Shown here: in pieces, positions 39,937-52,094 of the stretch | Numbering within the stretch: position 1 is the stretch's first letter | How the letters are laid out: each line of letters starts with the position of its first letter | Source of the DNA: Liquidambar formosana | Taxonomy: Eukaryota; Streptophyta; Magnoliopsida; Saxifragales; Altingiaceae | Direction: 5' to 3' | NCBI GenBank assembly: GCA_039720395.1 | Contig: CM077820.1 | Coordinates: 47,353,425 to 47,417,424, forward strand | DNA: 64,000 nt | The notes under the pieces: generated by a model | The model's input: only the letters and a program-made list of their open reading frames with translations | The model's database searches: none | What the model was told of the DNA's origin: nothing | Position numbers and translations under genes: made by a program

Positions 39937-42900
39937 CTGTAAAAATGCATAATAGTGTGAGAAAATATTTAAACATTTACAAGAAAGATGTAGAACAAAA
40001 CTAGTACAACATAGAAAGGGTCTTAGCATACTAAACTCATATCTTGCACCATTATAATGGTTTATAACACTATGAGATATAGGACAAAATTTACATCTGA
40101 TGAATTGACACCAACAAATTTATTTTTACAAAGTTTAATCACTTTGAACATTGTCATTCTCATGTTATAGAATAAAGTTAAATGGGAAAAAAAAAAGGGT
40201 GATTCAGAACTAAACTTTGTTCACACTTTTTAAAGAGGTGAAAACAAGTGCCCTATAACTTCCAAATACATTGATGTGCTATATTCTCAATGGCCACTGT
40301 TGAAAGAATATATTGCCAACATAATCTCTATGAATTTGAATTCTATGGGGGAATTTCAAGTATACTACGTAGAAAGATAATGAACTATCCACAAAATTTG
40401 TGACAAAATAAAATGATAAAAAGACAAAGAATGTAAGTAATTTTCAAGGCCTATCATCAACAATCATGGACATATTAATGGAGATAGAGGATACCAACTT
40501 ACAAATAAGCAATATTTGTTCTTACATCCACAAAACAGTACAATACTTTAATAAAAACTATTCTTTTACACAAAGTTTGGACAAAACCAAAAGTGTATAC
40601 AGATGCAATTTAGAATGAAAATTTAGAACATAAAAGATTTGTGACATATTATTTGGTCTGTAAATCATGGTTTCCTAAGTTGTAAATAAAACCAACTGCA
40701 TTTTGTAACTTTCTAACTTGCAACTCGTGGGCACACACACGCACAAAGCAAAGAATTTTCCAGGCCTTTAAAACCCAAAAGAGAAAAAGAAATGAAAAAA
40801 AAAAAGATTTATTCAACTAAGAGATTAATACAACAATTTTGCATGGCTAGGCATTCTTTGTCAAAAGCAAATCCAAAATTTACCACCAAGTCCTCATAAG
40901 CAATTAAGCTATTAAGGGCTCAATATTTCAAGTTTTCCCACCAAATAGTTGGGAATTTCCAATCCACTTGGCCTCACAAACTGCTTGTTTTCAATGAAAT
41001 AGAAAAGATAAAGACAATTTTTTTTATGACGATAAAACCCTTCGGGTAAACCCCAAGCCCATGTAAGACCCCACAATCCACATGGACTAGGTAAAACCAA
41101 GGCCCATGAGAACCATGGAAACCTTGTTTGGGTAGCCCTAAGGGGATAGCAAAAGTCGAACTTAGGACCTGCACTTCTTGAGGCCATATCCCTAACCAAC
41201 TAAGCTACCCCTTGGGGTTAAATATAGAGACAATTAAAACATTATAACTACCAAATCCAATTCCCACCATTATTGAAGAAAAGATACATACACATTTAGG
41301 TATGGATGACGATGATGTCGACAATTAGAAATTCACTGTAGGTGATCACATCATGAAAGCAAACACAATCCATGCATATAACAACAAATAATTTAAGAAG
41401 ATAATCTAGTAATATATAGGTTTCAATAGTACAAACTTTACAGTATAGACATTCTTTATTTAATTAAGAGAAGAGGATGTGCTTACAAAAGCAGGCATGT
41501 TTAAATGGAAATTAAGAAGCATCGCATATTTCTTCCATTAGTACCCAACAACAGCATGTCTTAAGTTAAGCTGCTTAACTAGTTTAGGTCATTTTCCACC
41601 ATAAGCAGTATGTTCAAGCATTGTGATCTTGCACAATTAACATTGAATTGGTAAGAAACTTGTTAATAACATGACACATCAAAAAATTAATGCCCAGTAA
41701 CTGGAAGATTTCTGACTCTTTGTTATATGAACTGTTGAAAAAGATCATTAGATTTAATGGGGTTGTTACAATCTTCACTTGACATGACAGACATCATTTG
41801 CTGAGAGTGTGATGTATTTTTTATGTGAATTAACTGTAGCTATATGCACTATTACAATACTATTAGATGTGCATGTCTTCAGGATGCAGTGAGTGTATAC
41901 AGATAGAAAGGAAGAGTTAAGTTACAAAGGAAGAGTTAAGTTGCTAAGGCTATAAAGCTGCTCCTATACACACCAAGGCAAGTTGATGAAGGCTGTTATA
42001 TGTTTTCAGCTTCTTATACAATTTTCTTTTGGTTTAAAATTACAAGAGAAAGCTTGCATGGTATGCCTTGCATCAGATAAAGAAGAGACATTAGAGATTA
42101 TTAATGTAATAACTTGCAAAGATTCATAAGGGAAGATAACAACAATATTACTTCTGTTTTGTCACAGGCTACAGGAAAATGGGGATGAGATGCATGCGGC
42201 TAGTGCATTGTTGGGGAGTAATTGACAGAGGAGGACGTAGGTTTCCATAAGGTCCAATATCGTTTTTAAGACAAAGATCAAGAGAGATGTGGGTGAACTA
42301 TTTAGGGGAGTAAGAATTAAGGATGGATTTGGTGACCGAGTGGCTTTGCATTTTACATTACCAAAATATAGTTTCAATCAAGAATTAAACCTTGTTTTGG
42401 CTAGGAAGGAACATTCATAGATTGCACCAATCACTCATTGACAATTAATACCTCAAGAAGGATCAACATAATTGTGAGACTAAAAAGGAGACCCAAAATT
42501 CTTACTTCAAAATATAACCACTAGCACATCAATTTCTTACTTAATTCTATCCTTTCTTAGCAAACCTTAGACTAATCCACTCAAAACCAATCGTTACCAA
42601 CATGGCCGACTTATAATCCAACACCTAAAAAGTAAGCCACATAATTTCAGGAATAATTTTCAACTCAAAAACAAAAAAAAAACAAAAAAAAAAAAAAAAG
42701 AGGAAAACACTATTTAATTCTTGAGGAAAAAAAAAAGACAGAAAGAAAGAAACCCAAATCGAGAATCGAGAATTAGGAAAAAAATAAAAAGGAGGAAGTC
42801 CACTCAACTAATTAGCCCATAGCGAACTAAAAATTAAGCTATTGTGCTATACATGTACTTGAAAAGCCACTTAAAAAAGAGTTGGAGCCATCACCATAAT

Positions 42901-43966
42901 CGATGGAATAAGATCAATTTAAGGAATTCATGAAATGCCCTTGTTTCCAAGTTTCTTACTGCCACTTTGGATAATGGCTTCCACTCTTGAACTTCCCCAT
43001 CTCATTTTTAATCACTTGTGGATGACCAAGAAATAAACCCATAGAAACTACTGACAGAATTTGACATAGAACAATCCTCATTTGTACCAAATATACGGTC
43101 TGAATGCTAAATGCTCATTCAAGAAGCTAACTACCAAATAAGGTTTTGAATCTCAAGTTTGGCATAGGTATTATTAATATCAAACCCAAACTGAAGACAT
43201 CAATTGTTTTAATAGTAAACATGAAATGCACACAAGATTAGATTGGCTTCATGCATCCCAAAAATGGAAACAAAAAACAAATTAAATAGGATTCAAACTA
43301 CTTCATGTTATACGAAGGAATGAACTCCAGTTCTCAAATGGGTATAAAAAATTAAATTTTTTTTTTTTTTTTTTTAAAAAAAGGCGTAAATTAAAAAACA
43401 AAAAAAAAAAAAAAAAAAAAAACAAATGTTGATAATATTTGTGTCAACTCTTAATTGGTTGTTTGAGTTGCTAATTGACCATAATTACATGAAAATCCAG
43501 GAGTCTTTAAGATATCATTACAAAACTAATCTTGAATTAACCTGTTTGCTCCTCAACATAGGTTATCACAAAAACACCACCCACAATTTGATTCCTTCCT
43601 AGTTTTATTTATGCCAAAAACAACATTTCACAGTTCCGCTGTTAAAATTAAACAATGTCAAAGGCTCCTCCAAGAACAATAATGGGTGCATACGTGCAAA
43701 GAGAGAGACCCTAATCTAGAGAGAAAAATATATCCAAAAAATAAACGTCTCATTTGTAATTGGAGAAATAACTGTGAGTTCAAAACGGAGGGATTGGCCG
43801 ATCTTGACTCACAAAAATTGAACGAAATAATTCTCGACTCGATTCAAAAGAAACCAAATTGAACAATTTTAAATTTAAAGAAAAAAAAAGAAAAAGAAAG
43901 AAACCCTAATTTCAAGTCAAAATTAGAACCAAATTACATATAGCCATGAAAGGTTAGAAATCTTAC
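39937..43966. other. Spacer, no coding exon recognised
   Basis: AT-rich with A/T runs (43348-43368, 43401-43423). It holds one SINE. A stretch at 42160-42400 follows an acceptor-like TTTTGTCACAG and has partly open frames, but it contains stops and matches nothing I know. Confidence 0.5.
41020..41227 (-). repeat. SINE family 2 (Au-like), full length
   Basis: Best-preserved copy. On the minus strand it has a head with box-A-like TAGCTTAGTTGGTTAGGG and box-B-like AAGTTCGACTTTTGC, the family-2 body, and an A-run tail. It is flanked by AGACAATT on both sides (41012-41019 and 41228-41235), a target-site duplication. Confidence 0.85.
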
Positions 43967-44200
43967 CCAAATCGCAGAGGAGACTCGTACGATGATTGCA
44001 GAATTCGCGAGGCAATGAGAGAGAAAGATTTTATGAGGGAGAGAGGAATCCAATGATCTTTTTTCCCTAGAAGACTCGCTTTTTCTCTGCGGAGGAGTGG
44101 GTGTCTCTCAGTTGTTGAATGAAACCGTTGATCGTTGCTTCACCGCCTTTTTATCATTCAAAAAATTTAACGCAGAAGGCGCCGAACCAAAACGCAGCGT
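43967..44200 (-). promoter_or_regulatory. Promoter and 5'-leader-like sequence, orphan
   Basis: On the minus strand this has the make-up of a housekeeping plant promoter: GGAAACCCTA (telo-box-like) near 44220, an AACGCTGCGTTTTGG motif, and a TATA-like GATAAAAAGG near 44150. A CT-rich leader without ATG ends in TTTGG followed by GTAAGATTT, a good donor at 43966. This looks like a first non-coding exon. I could not find the coding exons downstream. It may have served a gene now lost or broken, possibly the one that gave the CLC exon. Confidence 0.45.
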
Positions 44201-44417
44201 TCGCAGACGAATGGCATAGGGTTTCCAGCCAAGATTGAGCATTTTCATTAAAGCCTCGTTTTGATTTGTGGTTAGGTTGTGTGTTCAACAGACGAATTGA
44301 GTACAATCACAATTGTAATGTTATACCCTTATGTACTCAGTTGTTTTTTTTTTTTGTTTTTTTTTTTTATTTTATGAAAACCAATGGAACCTATTATGTG
44401 TTAATTTTAATTGGAGC

Positions 44418-44452
<35 letters not shown>

Positions 44453-44720
44453 CGGTTGGCTATTAATTTTTTTAACCCTTGGATTTTTATGAGCTCATAA
44501 TAGTAGTTTAGGTGCCTGAGGCGGATGCACTAAGGCGCATGTGTAAACCTGTGCAACCACTCAAAAGAAAAAAAAAATTTAATAATTTGGTTAAGTAAAT
44601 TTGTTTAAATTCAATAAAGTGCATTAGCCTTCATTGAGAAAAAATGGTTAATTTTGATTAAATTTGATTAAATTTTGATTAAATTTCCTAAAGTACACAA
44701 CTTTTATAGATTATATGGAG
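44201..44720. other. Intergenic, T-rich
   Basis: T runs at 44345-44368 and 44420-44448; nothing else seen. Confidence 0.5.
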
Positions 44721-44739
44721 TATAAAGTTAAGATTTAGT

Positions 44740-45110
44740 TTGTCAATAGGTTATGTGCAACCATTGAGAAGAATCTTGTTCCATATTTGGTAGGGGGTGT
44801 TAGAAGTGGTATAAAACCAAAATCTACATCTCTAAAAGTTGTCTAAATTTTTAGAGTATAGCATGCTTGTCAGTCTTATGTCATAATTCATTACCTCCAT
44901 TTAGTCATATCAATGTGTAGTCTTGTGACTTTTCCCCCATTCTCCATTGTGGTAGGACCTTATCTCACATCGGGTAGACGAGGGTGTTAAGAATTGTATA
45001 TAAGCACGTTCTACATTTCCGAAAATCACCTACGGATTTTAAAGTACGACAAGCTTGTCGGTTTTATGTCATTTCAACACCTCTATTCAATAATGTTGAT
45101 ATGTGTTCCT
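44740..45110 (+). repeat. Two diverged copies of a repeat with an snRNA-type promoter
   Basis: The second copy has ATCTCACATCG (44962-44972), one base from the plant snRNA upstream element RTCCCACATCG. After 24 bases comes TATATAAG (44997-45004). The 24-base gap is the Pol III-type spacing. A perfect 14-base palindrome CGACAAGCTTGTCG (45047-45060) follows, then TTTT. The first copy (44785-44890) has decayed versions of the same marks. No known small RNA was recognised downstream. Confidence 0.5.
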
Positions 45111-47321
45111 ACATAAAATAATAGTAGTATTCTCTTCCCTCTACAATTTTCATCCTCAATAATTCCTTCATTTTTTTCCTAATATATTTTCATATATTTT
45201 GGACAACTAATTGTGGACAATTCACAATACTCTTCCTGTATAGTCCACGGAAAAGACAGCTGTAAGCTTTAAGGTTATATCTCAAAAGTTTTATCATCCA
45301 CTAGAACCTTTCATAGAAAGGTGATAATTTTTTGGGGCATTTAGGCTCAAGTCCAAAAAGTAATGTTTGTGTTGTGCAAAGCCCCTCTTTAAAAACACAT
45401 TTAGCCTCTAGTACACTATAAGTTGGAAGGACAAAAATAGCCTTGCTATAAAGGCACAAATCGTATAAAGATCATAAATAGGAATAACTTACCTGGAAAA
45501 TCTCCTTAAATTTCGGCCAAATTCCTACAAAATCTCCACCACTCAAATTCTTCCCTTCCACTCCCAACTTCCCCTACTTTCCCTACCATCATATGCTCCA
45601 CTCCTTCTTTCTTAATCTCCCTCAATTAATTCCCATAACTCCCCTCCATTATTTTCGCCTATTGATAACTCTCATCCTTTATTTTCCCATAGTTCCCAAA
45701 ACTCTCTCTTTCTCCATCTTTGTCAGGTCCATCCTTACCTCCCTCAATTCCCTCAATTACTACTCATACTTTTTCTTCCCTTGTCATTTACAATCTTGCG
45801 GGTATCCCTTTGGTAGTAGACCCTTTCTTTTATCGTGTAACTTTTTGAACATGTAATTAAATTTAGGTTGTTTTTTTGTTTTTTAAAGAAATTAAATGGT
45901 TAATTAGTTACGTAAGTCTCAGTTACATGTAACTAGAGATGTATGTGATTGTAGTTACTGTAACTGTTATAACCAGGAACAGTTACATAACAAACAAATG
46001 GATGAAGAAGACGAAGTGTAGGCATGTAACTATTCATGTAACTAAACATAAGGGTTTGTTTTGATTTATTTGAATTCCGATTCAGGGATTTTGACATTGT
46101 TGATGTAGGTTATGAAATTTCATACATTATTCGGAATAGTTACATTGCAAATTTTCCTAAAAATATACACGCATATGGGTTAGTTACATTTGTCGAAGCT
46201 TGATGGGTATGAATTTTATTAGACGTTTAGCAAACCTAAATAATGAATGGGATGGGTTTGATTCTATAAATCGTGGCTGGTTTTCCATTAAAACCTTGCC
46301 ATATGTGTTTAAAAAGGCAGTATAATGAATGAGATGGATTTGATTTTGAAAATCGTGGCTGTTTTCCTTTTAAAACCTTGCCATATATGTTTGGAAGGGC
46401 ATCGGTGGTACTCATAGCAAGATTTTTTACAACTGTTTCCAAAATGTACCATTTCTTCATGTGCAGTGGACTTGAGGCTAAAAGAGTTTTTATAGATGAC
46501 TTGAGGCTTGAACAAACCCCCAAACATGTACCTCCCGCTAATTTCCCCTAATTTTTTTAAGACAACATAATCTCATTCATCTTCCTACAAGCAAGCTATT
46601 CTAATTTTATTTCATATATCTTTTTTATTTATTTCTTGTACCATATTACATTTTATAGAGTTGCAATTCCAATTTGTCATTATTCATGCTATATAACATC
46701 TGTTTCTGGTGAAATAATAGCAGTTGCAATTTATTGTTTTGAGTACATACACCAAGGAAATTTCCGTTACAGTTGCAGTGTCGGTTGGAACACAAAACCT
46801 TACCTCAAATCAAAACGAGGATTTAATGAAAAAGCTCAATCTTGGCTGGAAACCCTATGCTATTGAAGAGGTTCACTTCTTCTCGACTCGGTCTGTTTCA
46901 AACTCACAACCATAACAGTTTACTGAACCCAATAAGTTTGAAGCCCCATACTTTGGGACTAGATGCCGTGTGTGCGCCAAAAAATCCCCGCATCTAAAAA
47001 ATGAAGTAAAGATAGTGGGAGATAGAAAACATCTTTTAAAAGATGAAAAAAAAATAAGAATTGAGCAATTATGATAGTTACGGATAACCGTTGTTAAAGA
47101 GTAAATAATGGTTTTAGAAGTCCCTGGGATGGTTACGGGTAACCATCGTTAAAGAGTAAATAGTGGTTTTCAGAGTCCTTAGAAAGTGGAAGAAGTTATG
47201 TATTGATTTTGATGATGATTATTTTAACCTAAAATGTTATTGTCCCTTAAAATCAAATAAGGGTTTTTCAGTACTTTACTTTGTATATCCAACCAAAAAT
47301 GGAACCCTTTCTATAATAGTA
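45111..47321. other. Intergenic, no gene recognised
   Basis: A CT-rich stretch (45535-45830) and a two-copy tandem duplication (46240-46402). Frames on both strands are short and unassigned. Confidence 0.5.
46240..46402. repeat. Tandem duplication, two units of about 82 bp
   Basis: TAATGAATGGGATGGGTTTG and TAATGAATGAGATGGATTTG start the two units, and both end in AAAACCTTGCCATAT plus GTGTTTA/ATGTTTG. Open frames on the minus strand here result from the duplication. Confidence 0.8.
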
Positions 47322-47796
47322 TTAGGGGTGTTAATGGTTCGGTTTGGTTCGGTTTTATGAGAGATTTCAAACCAAACCATTATACTTCGGTTTTGTTCCT
47401 CCCAAACCAAAACCAAACCATATTATAAAAAAACCAAACCAAACCAAACCATTATATTTCGGTTTGGTTCGGTTCGGTTTCGGTTTTAACCTATCAAGTA
47501 ACAACAAATAATTGAAAATGAAAAAAATGATATGCCAAACTCTAAATAAAAACATTTTTAATAAAAGCATTACATTAGCAACTAAAAAAAACAAACATTG
47601 TATTAAAATAAAAACATATTGACATATATTAATATGTTAATATCACACACAACATTAATACACACAATATTAATAGCTAGTTTAATACATGCCAATCTAA
47701 AAAATGGAAAACAATAAGAAACTTAAAATCAACAAAAACAAACCCATTACCTATTTTACCCTTATTAGAATTGGGAATTTACAAACTCTAAGTTTA

Positions 47797-47846
<50 letters not shown>

Positions 47847-48028
47847 TTTTCGGTTTTTTCGGTTTTTCGGTTTGGTTCGGTTTTTTAAAACTGAAAACCA
47901 AAACCAAACCAATTAAGTTCGGTTTTCTAAAATTAAAACCATAACCAAACCTAATGACAAAAAAACCAAACCAAACCGCCCAGTTCAGTTTGGTTCTCGG
48001 TTTTAACCAAAACCATTAACACCCCTAA
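47322..48028. mobile_element. 707 bp TIR element rich in GGTTTGGTTCGGTT
   Basis: Begins TTAGGGGTGTTAATGGTT and ends with its complement. It is flanked by ATAGTA on both sides (47316-47321 and 48029-48034). The sub-terminal regions are many GGTTTGGTTC/AAACCAAACC units in inverted orientation. It contains a long (TA)n tract (about 47800-47840) and no transposase. It sits 24 bases from the left end of copy B. Confidence 0.8.
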
Positions 48029-48051
48029 ATAGTATAGATGCCACCCACAAT

Positions 48052-50826
48052 GATCAAAGATTGTTGGTCGTTGACTTTGGCCATTGGTTCAAAAGCAGTC
48101 GATCAGTTGCAATGTCAACCTATTATCGGTGGGTCTCTAAAGATTGTTGCCTTTGGCGATCCATTGGATCAAAGACCATACTTTCATTGGTCAAAAAGAT
48201 AGAAAAGTTTAGAGGCATCACCCAAAACTTTCCTACAGAAATTTTGGTCATTCTTTGGGAAGACTTGGTTGATGGTACATGAATCAAGAGGTGTTGATCA
48301 TCTTCATCTACCATTTAAAAAAAAAAAAAAAAAAAAAAAAAGGGAAAAAAGAGGCATCACCGAATCGTCGCAATCACAAATATAACAAACAAGATGAACC
48401 CAGAAGAAAAATAGCAAAATTTTTTTTCCCTGAAGTCGGATTAGATCAGATAACATTTAACCCCGATAGGCCAATAACGACCCAACATTCTGCTTCACTT
48501 GACCTTTTTAACAGGACTCATGCACACTTAACACACCCTTCTAACTGCCTTAAACCACAGTAGGCCTGTGCTTTTGCTCTTGGGAGACCACAATCAGCTT
48601 TTACTTTGATGGATGGTTGGATCTGCTTCCTGAGCAGTGAAAACTGTCTCGTAACCTGCAGTAAACCCAGAGCAATATCATAGAGTACTAAATTCAAAAT
48701 AGTATTGCAGCAGCAACGTAAGAACTGGTAAATATTCTTCTTTTAATGACCATTTTTTAGCCAAAGAATGAAACTCAGCTCTATAGTGATTTTGATCCAG
48801 ATCAACTTCTAAGGATTCTGCTATGGAGTCCCAAATGCACGAAAACTTTCTGCCACCCGCTTTTCAAAAATATCATACCAAACAATCATAGAAATGAGAA
48901 AGGGACTAAAGGCACACTTGGACATCCTGTGAATGTTCAAAGGCTTTACTGTATAATACATCAGAGATAAAGTGCCTTTAAAGACAAAGAAAAGAAGAAG
49001 AAAAAAAAGTGCCATTCCTATTATAATGGTCACCATACTCTGATGGATGTTTTCCATAATAAATAGATAAATAAAACAAAAAATTAATGGATGTTCAGGA
49101 TGTTTTTTTTTTTTTGGCAGTTTAATTACATAACTTACAACCTCAGTAAAAATAATAACAACAGCAGCGCAGCAACAACAACAAAATCCAAGTCAAACAA
49201 ACAACTTTAGAAAACCAAAACTTTAAGCAACTCTAAGAAATTCAGTGATCAGGACAATGCTATGTCGTAAATCTCTAAATTGTCTTCTAAAATCATACAA
49301 AATTTGGAACTAAATAAATCCACAACTAAAGTAACATTCCAATTCATAACTCCAGAAAATCAACCCAAAGCAGCACACCATAAGATAAATAAGTTCCATT
49401 AACATACATTACGAATCATGGACTTGTCATATAAATCTGAACATAATTTAAATAAACAATTGGCTATCAATAAATTGAAGGCAGCCACATGGGATGTATA
49501 AATTTTAAGTCATTTACTGAGGCTCAAAAGAAAAATGTGATTCCAATTTGTCAGCAAATTTTGTCTCCCCAATGAAAGAATGGCATCTATATGGTCCAAA
49601 AACATAGCACCAACCATGAAGTAAAACATGATTTCAGAAATCATAAAACCCATGAACAAAATAAACTGAACTTTATCCATTGAGGATAGAAAATTAATAC
49701 TTCTAACAGCCACCTCTAGAAATCTCTTCAATGACCATTGGATTTCCATACTTTAATATTTGACACTATCAAAAGGTTATCTTCTTTCCCATGTATTTCA
49801 AATAGGCAAGAACCCATTTGGCCTCAGCAAGGTGTGAAAGAACTGGGCATAGAGCCATCCAAAAACTACAGTAGCATGCCCCTTAGCTGCACTGTCATAT
49901 AATAAAACTGCAATGACCAACTGATTAAGCAGACTCCACTAAATCCTCTTAGATAAAAACTTTCCTTGCTTCATTCAGTCAGCATTGGATAAGAATTTTC
50001 AATTTGATTACAAAAAGAAGCCCTCATAATTATATCCAAGTTATGTGGCTCACAATTATCTTAACTTAGAAGATTCTGGTTTTCTAAATCAAACCTTCTC
50101 AGAATATTGATAAAAGTTACATAATTCAAACCAGCAAATGGAACCACTACTACCTTAATTTAAAGGGTCAACATCTGGGGACAAACTTTTTACATCTCAA
50201 CAACTTTTCATGTGATCAACAGCCTTTTAAGCCCGCTGTTGGATTAAATACCCTCATGCATGCCAAACATCACATGAATCAGATACCAAAACCATCCGAT
50301 CCATAAATTGACATTTTGGATTAATGAAAAATCTCGCATTAATGGATCAAGCATCTCTTAATCTCCAATCAACATGATATTTTGGCAAACATGATGTGTA
50401 TGGGTCCAGACTGCAATATGCTAATTTAGCCTTTCAATAGAGACAATCAATCCTTACCCCTAAACAACTCTCACACCCAACAAAATCCCACCACATCACC
50501 TCAAATCCGAACACATGGGTAATTCACTGAAATTTCAAACAAAAAGGAACTCTTTCACAACAACAAATCGCATGGCACACAGCACACCATTAATCCCATC
50601 CAAGCAAAATTCACACACAATTGAATAAACTATTTATCAAAACCATATTCTCCGCAAATATAAAAAAATTTGAACAAACTATTGACAACTAAATAAATAG
50701 ATATCATTATTCAACAGATGTTAAAACTTAAATAAAACAAAGGACCAATTTTCAACAACAAATTACTCGCTACAGTATTAACCATCGATCAATCAAATGA
50801 CCAACAAATTTATGAAAAACAAAAAA
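48052..50826. repeat. Segmental duplicate, copy B
   Basis: Same-orientation partner of 30064-33905, without the MITE and 611 bp insertion found there. Its right end lies about 60 bases from the stop codon of the GeBP-family gene, so it is that gene's 3' flank. No complete gene is visible inside. Confidence 0.85.
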
Positions 50827-50885
50827 GAAAAAGGAAAAAACTCCAAGCACTTGTACTACCTCACATCCAATGCCGAAAACCTCCT

Positions 50886-52094
50886 TCAACTCCCCATCGA
50901 CCGCAACTCCTCCAAGGCGGCCTTAATCTGATCCTGCACCAACTCCAACCGCTTCGAATACACCTCCAACTCTAAAATCTGCTGCTTTCTCCACTTCTCA
51001 TCAACCATTTCCCCACCAAACAAATTCCCAGCAGCTGTCGACGGACCCCCGAAACTCAACGGCATCGGACTCAACATCCCCACCCCTCCTCCAAACCCCC
51101 GCGGCCCACACGGCCCATTCATCGCATTATGCAATAATTCCTTAAACAACGGAGACAAACAACTCCTCACCGTCTCCTCAACCAAGCTGGGTATCGCCGC
51201 TGAGCTGGGTATAGCCGCCGTTGCTGCCGGCGGGGACACACCCAGATCATTCAATCCACGCTTTTCCTCAATTTTCACCCGTGATCGCTTCCGCGACCTC
51301 TGAGCTTTCTTCTCCGAACTATTCGCATCAACAATCCCATCGTTATTACTATAATTACTATTATGATTTAAATTAGGGTTAGGGTTAAGGTTAGGGTTGG
51401 GTTCCTCGTCATCCAATCCCGCATCTTCGGGCACAACGGTGACACCGATACCGCCGGTATTGCTCCAGATCTTGCGAGATATCTCGAAAGTGGCCTGATC
51501 GTGAGGGCTCTTAAAGGAGAAATCTTTCCCGGAGCTGATACGACTCACGACGTTCCGGTACTTCTTCTTCAACCTCCTCAGCTTCTCCACCAACTGGTTC
51601 TTGTTGAAATCGAGCTGTAATTTGCTCTTGATCTGATCATAGAACAACGCCGTATCGTGGTGGTGGTGCTGCGACGTTCCTCGCTGCGCCGTGTACTCGA
51701 GAAACCCTTGAAGTAGCTCGATCTCGTCTTCGTCGGTCCATAATCGCTGGAACAACCTTCGGGCCTCATCCAACGGCTGCTGCTGTTGTTGTTTCCTTTC
51801 TTCCTGTACGGTCGAGATCGGGGACTCTTCGACCCGTTGGCGTTTAGGGTCCGGACCCGGTGCGGCGGTCGTAGTGGTCTGCGGGGGAGGGACGGCAACG
51901 GTGACGGTGGCGGCAGAGGCGGAGGTGGGGTCGGCGGAGGAGGCGGAGTTGAGGTCTTCCTCTTCGCCTAAAACGTCGTCGTCTTCGTCGTCGACGTCAT
52001 CGTCTTCGTCTTCATGGGGTAACGTCAGGTCTTCTTCTTCTTCTTCGCTTTCTTCGTCGTCCTCGTAGACGGTGTGGTTCTCTTCGGAAGCCAT
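50886..52094 (-). CDS. GeBP/STOREKEEPER-family transcription factor (DUF573)
   Basis: GeBP-family proteins are plant nuclear transcription factors first known from a GLABROUS1 enhancer-binding protein and linked to cytokinin response and leaf cell fate. Single exon, 402 residues. Residues 8-50 are strongly acidic (Asp/Glu runs), then Pro/Thr-rich and Gln-rich linkers. The DUF573 DNA-binding domain is at about 113-212, from RLFQRLWTDEDEIELLQGF through LVEKLRRLKKKYRNVVSRI to ATFEISRKIWS. After it come an Asn/Pro repeat (233-250) and a basic patch KRSRVK (269-274), a likely nuclear signal. The C-terminus, LELEVYSKRLELVQDQIKAA, is the leucine-zipper-like end typical of the family. The frame is intact. 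Upstream (52095-52330) is G/T-rich on the plus strand and holds the likely leader. Which family member it is cannot be told. Confidence 0.92.
   Translation of the reverse strand: MASEENHTVYEDDEESEEEEEDLTLPHEDEDDDVDDEDDDVLGEEEDLNSASSADPTSASAATVTVAVPPPQTTTTAAPGPDPKRQRVEESPISTVQEERKQQQQQPLDEARRLFQRLWTDEDEIELLQGFLEYTAQRGTSQHHHHDTALFYDQIKSKLQLDFNKNQLVEKLRRLKKKYRNVVSRISSGKDFSFKSPHDQATFEISRKIWSNTGGIGVTVVPEDAGLDDEEPNPNLNPNPNLNHNSNYSNNDGIVDANSSEKKAQRSRKRSRVKIEEKRGLNDLGVSPPAATAAIPSSAAIPSLVEETVRSCLSPLFKELLHNAMNGPCGPRGFGGGVGMLSPMPLSFGGPSTAAGNLFGGEMVDEKWRKQQILELEVYSKRLELVQDQIKAALEELRSMGS

Noticed and set aside
42160..42420. Exon-like stretch after TTTTGTCACAG
   Set aside because: The partly open frame contains stops and has no recognisable domain; an acceptor-like sequence alone is not enough.
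45593..45856. 87-codon frame in CT-rich DNA
   Set aside because: Composition-driven open frame without domain or splice support.
46236..46527. Overlapping minus-strand frames of 95 and 72 codons
   Set aside because: They lie across an 82 bp tandem duplication, which explains the repeated peptide.
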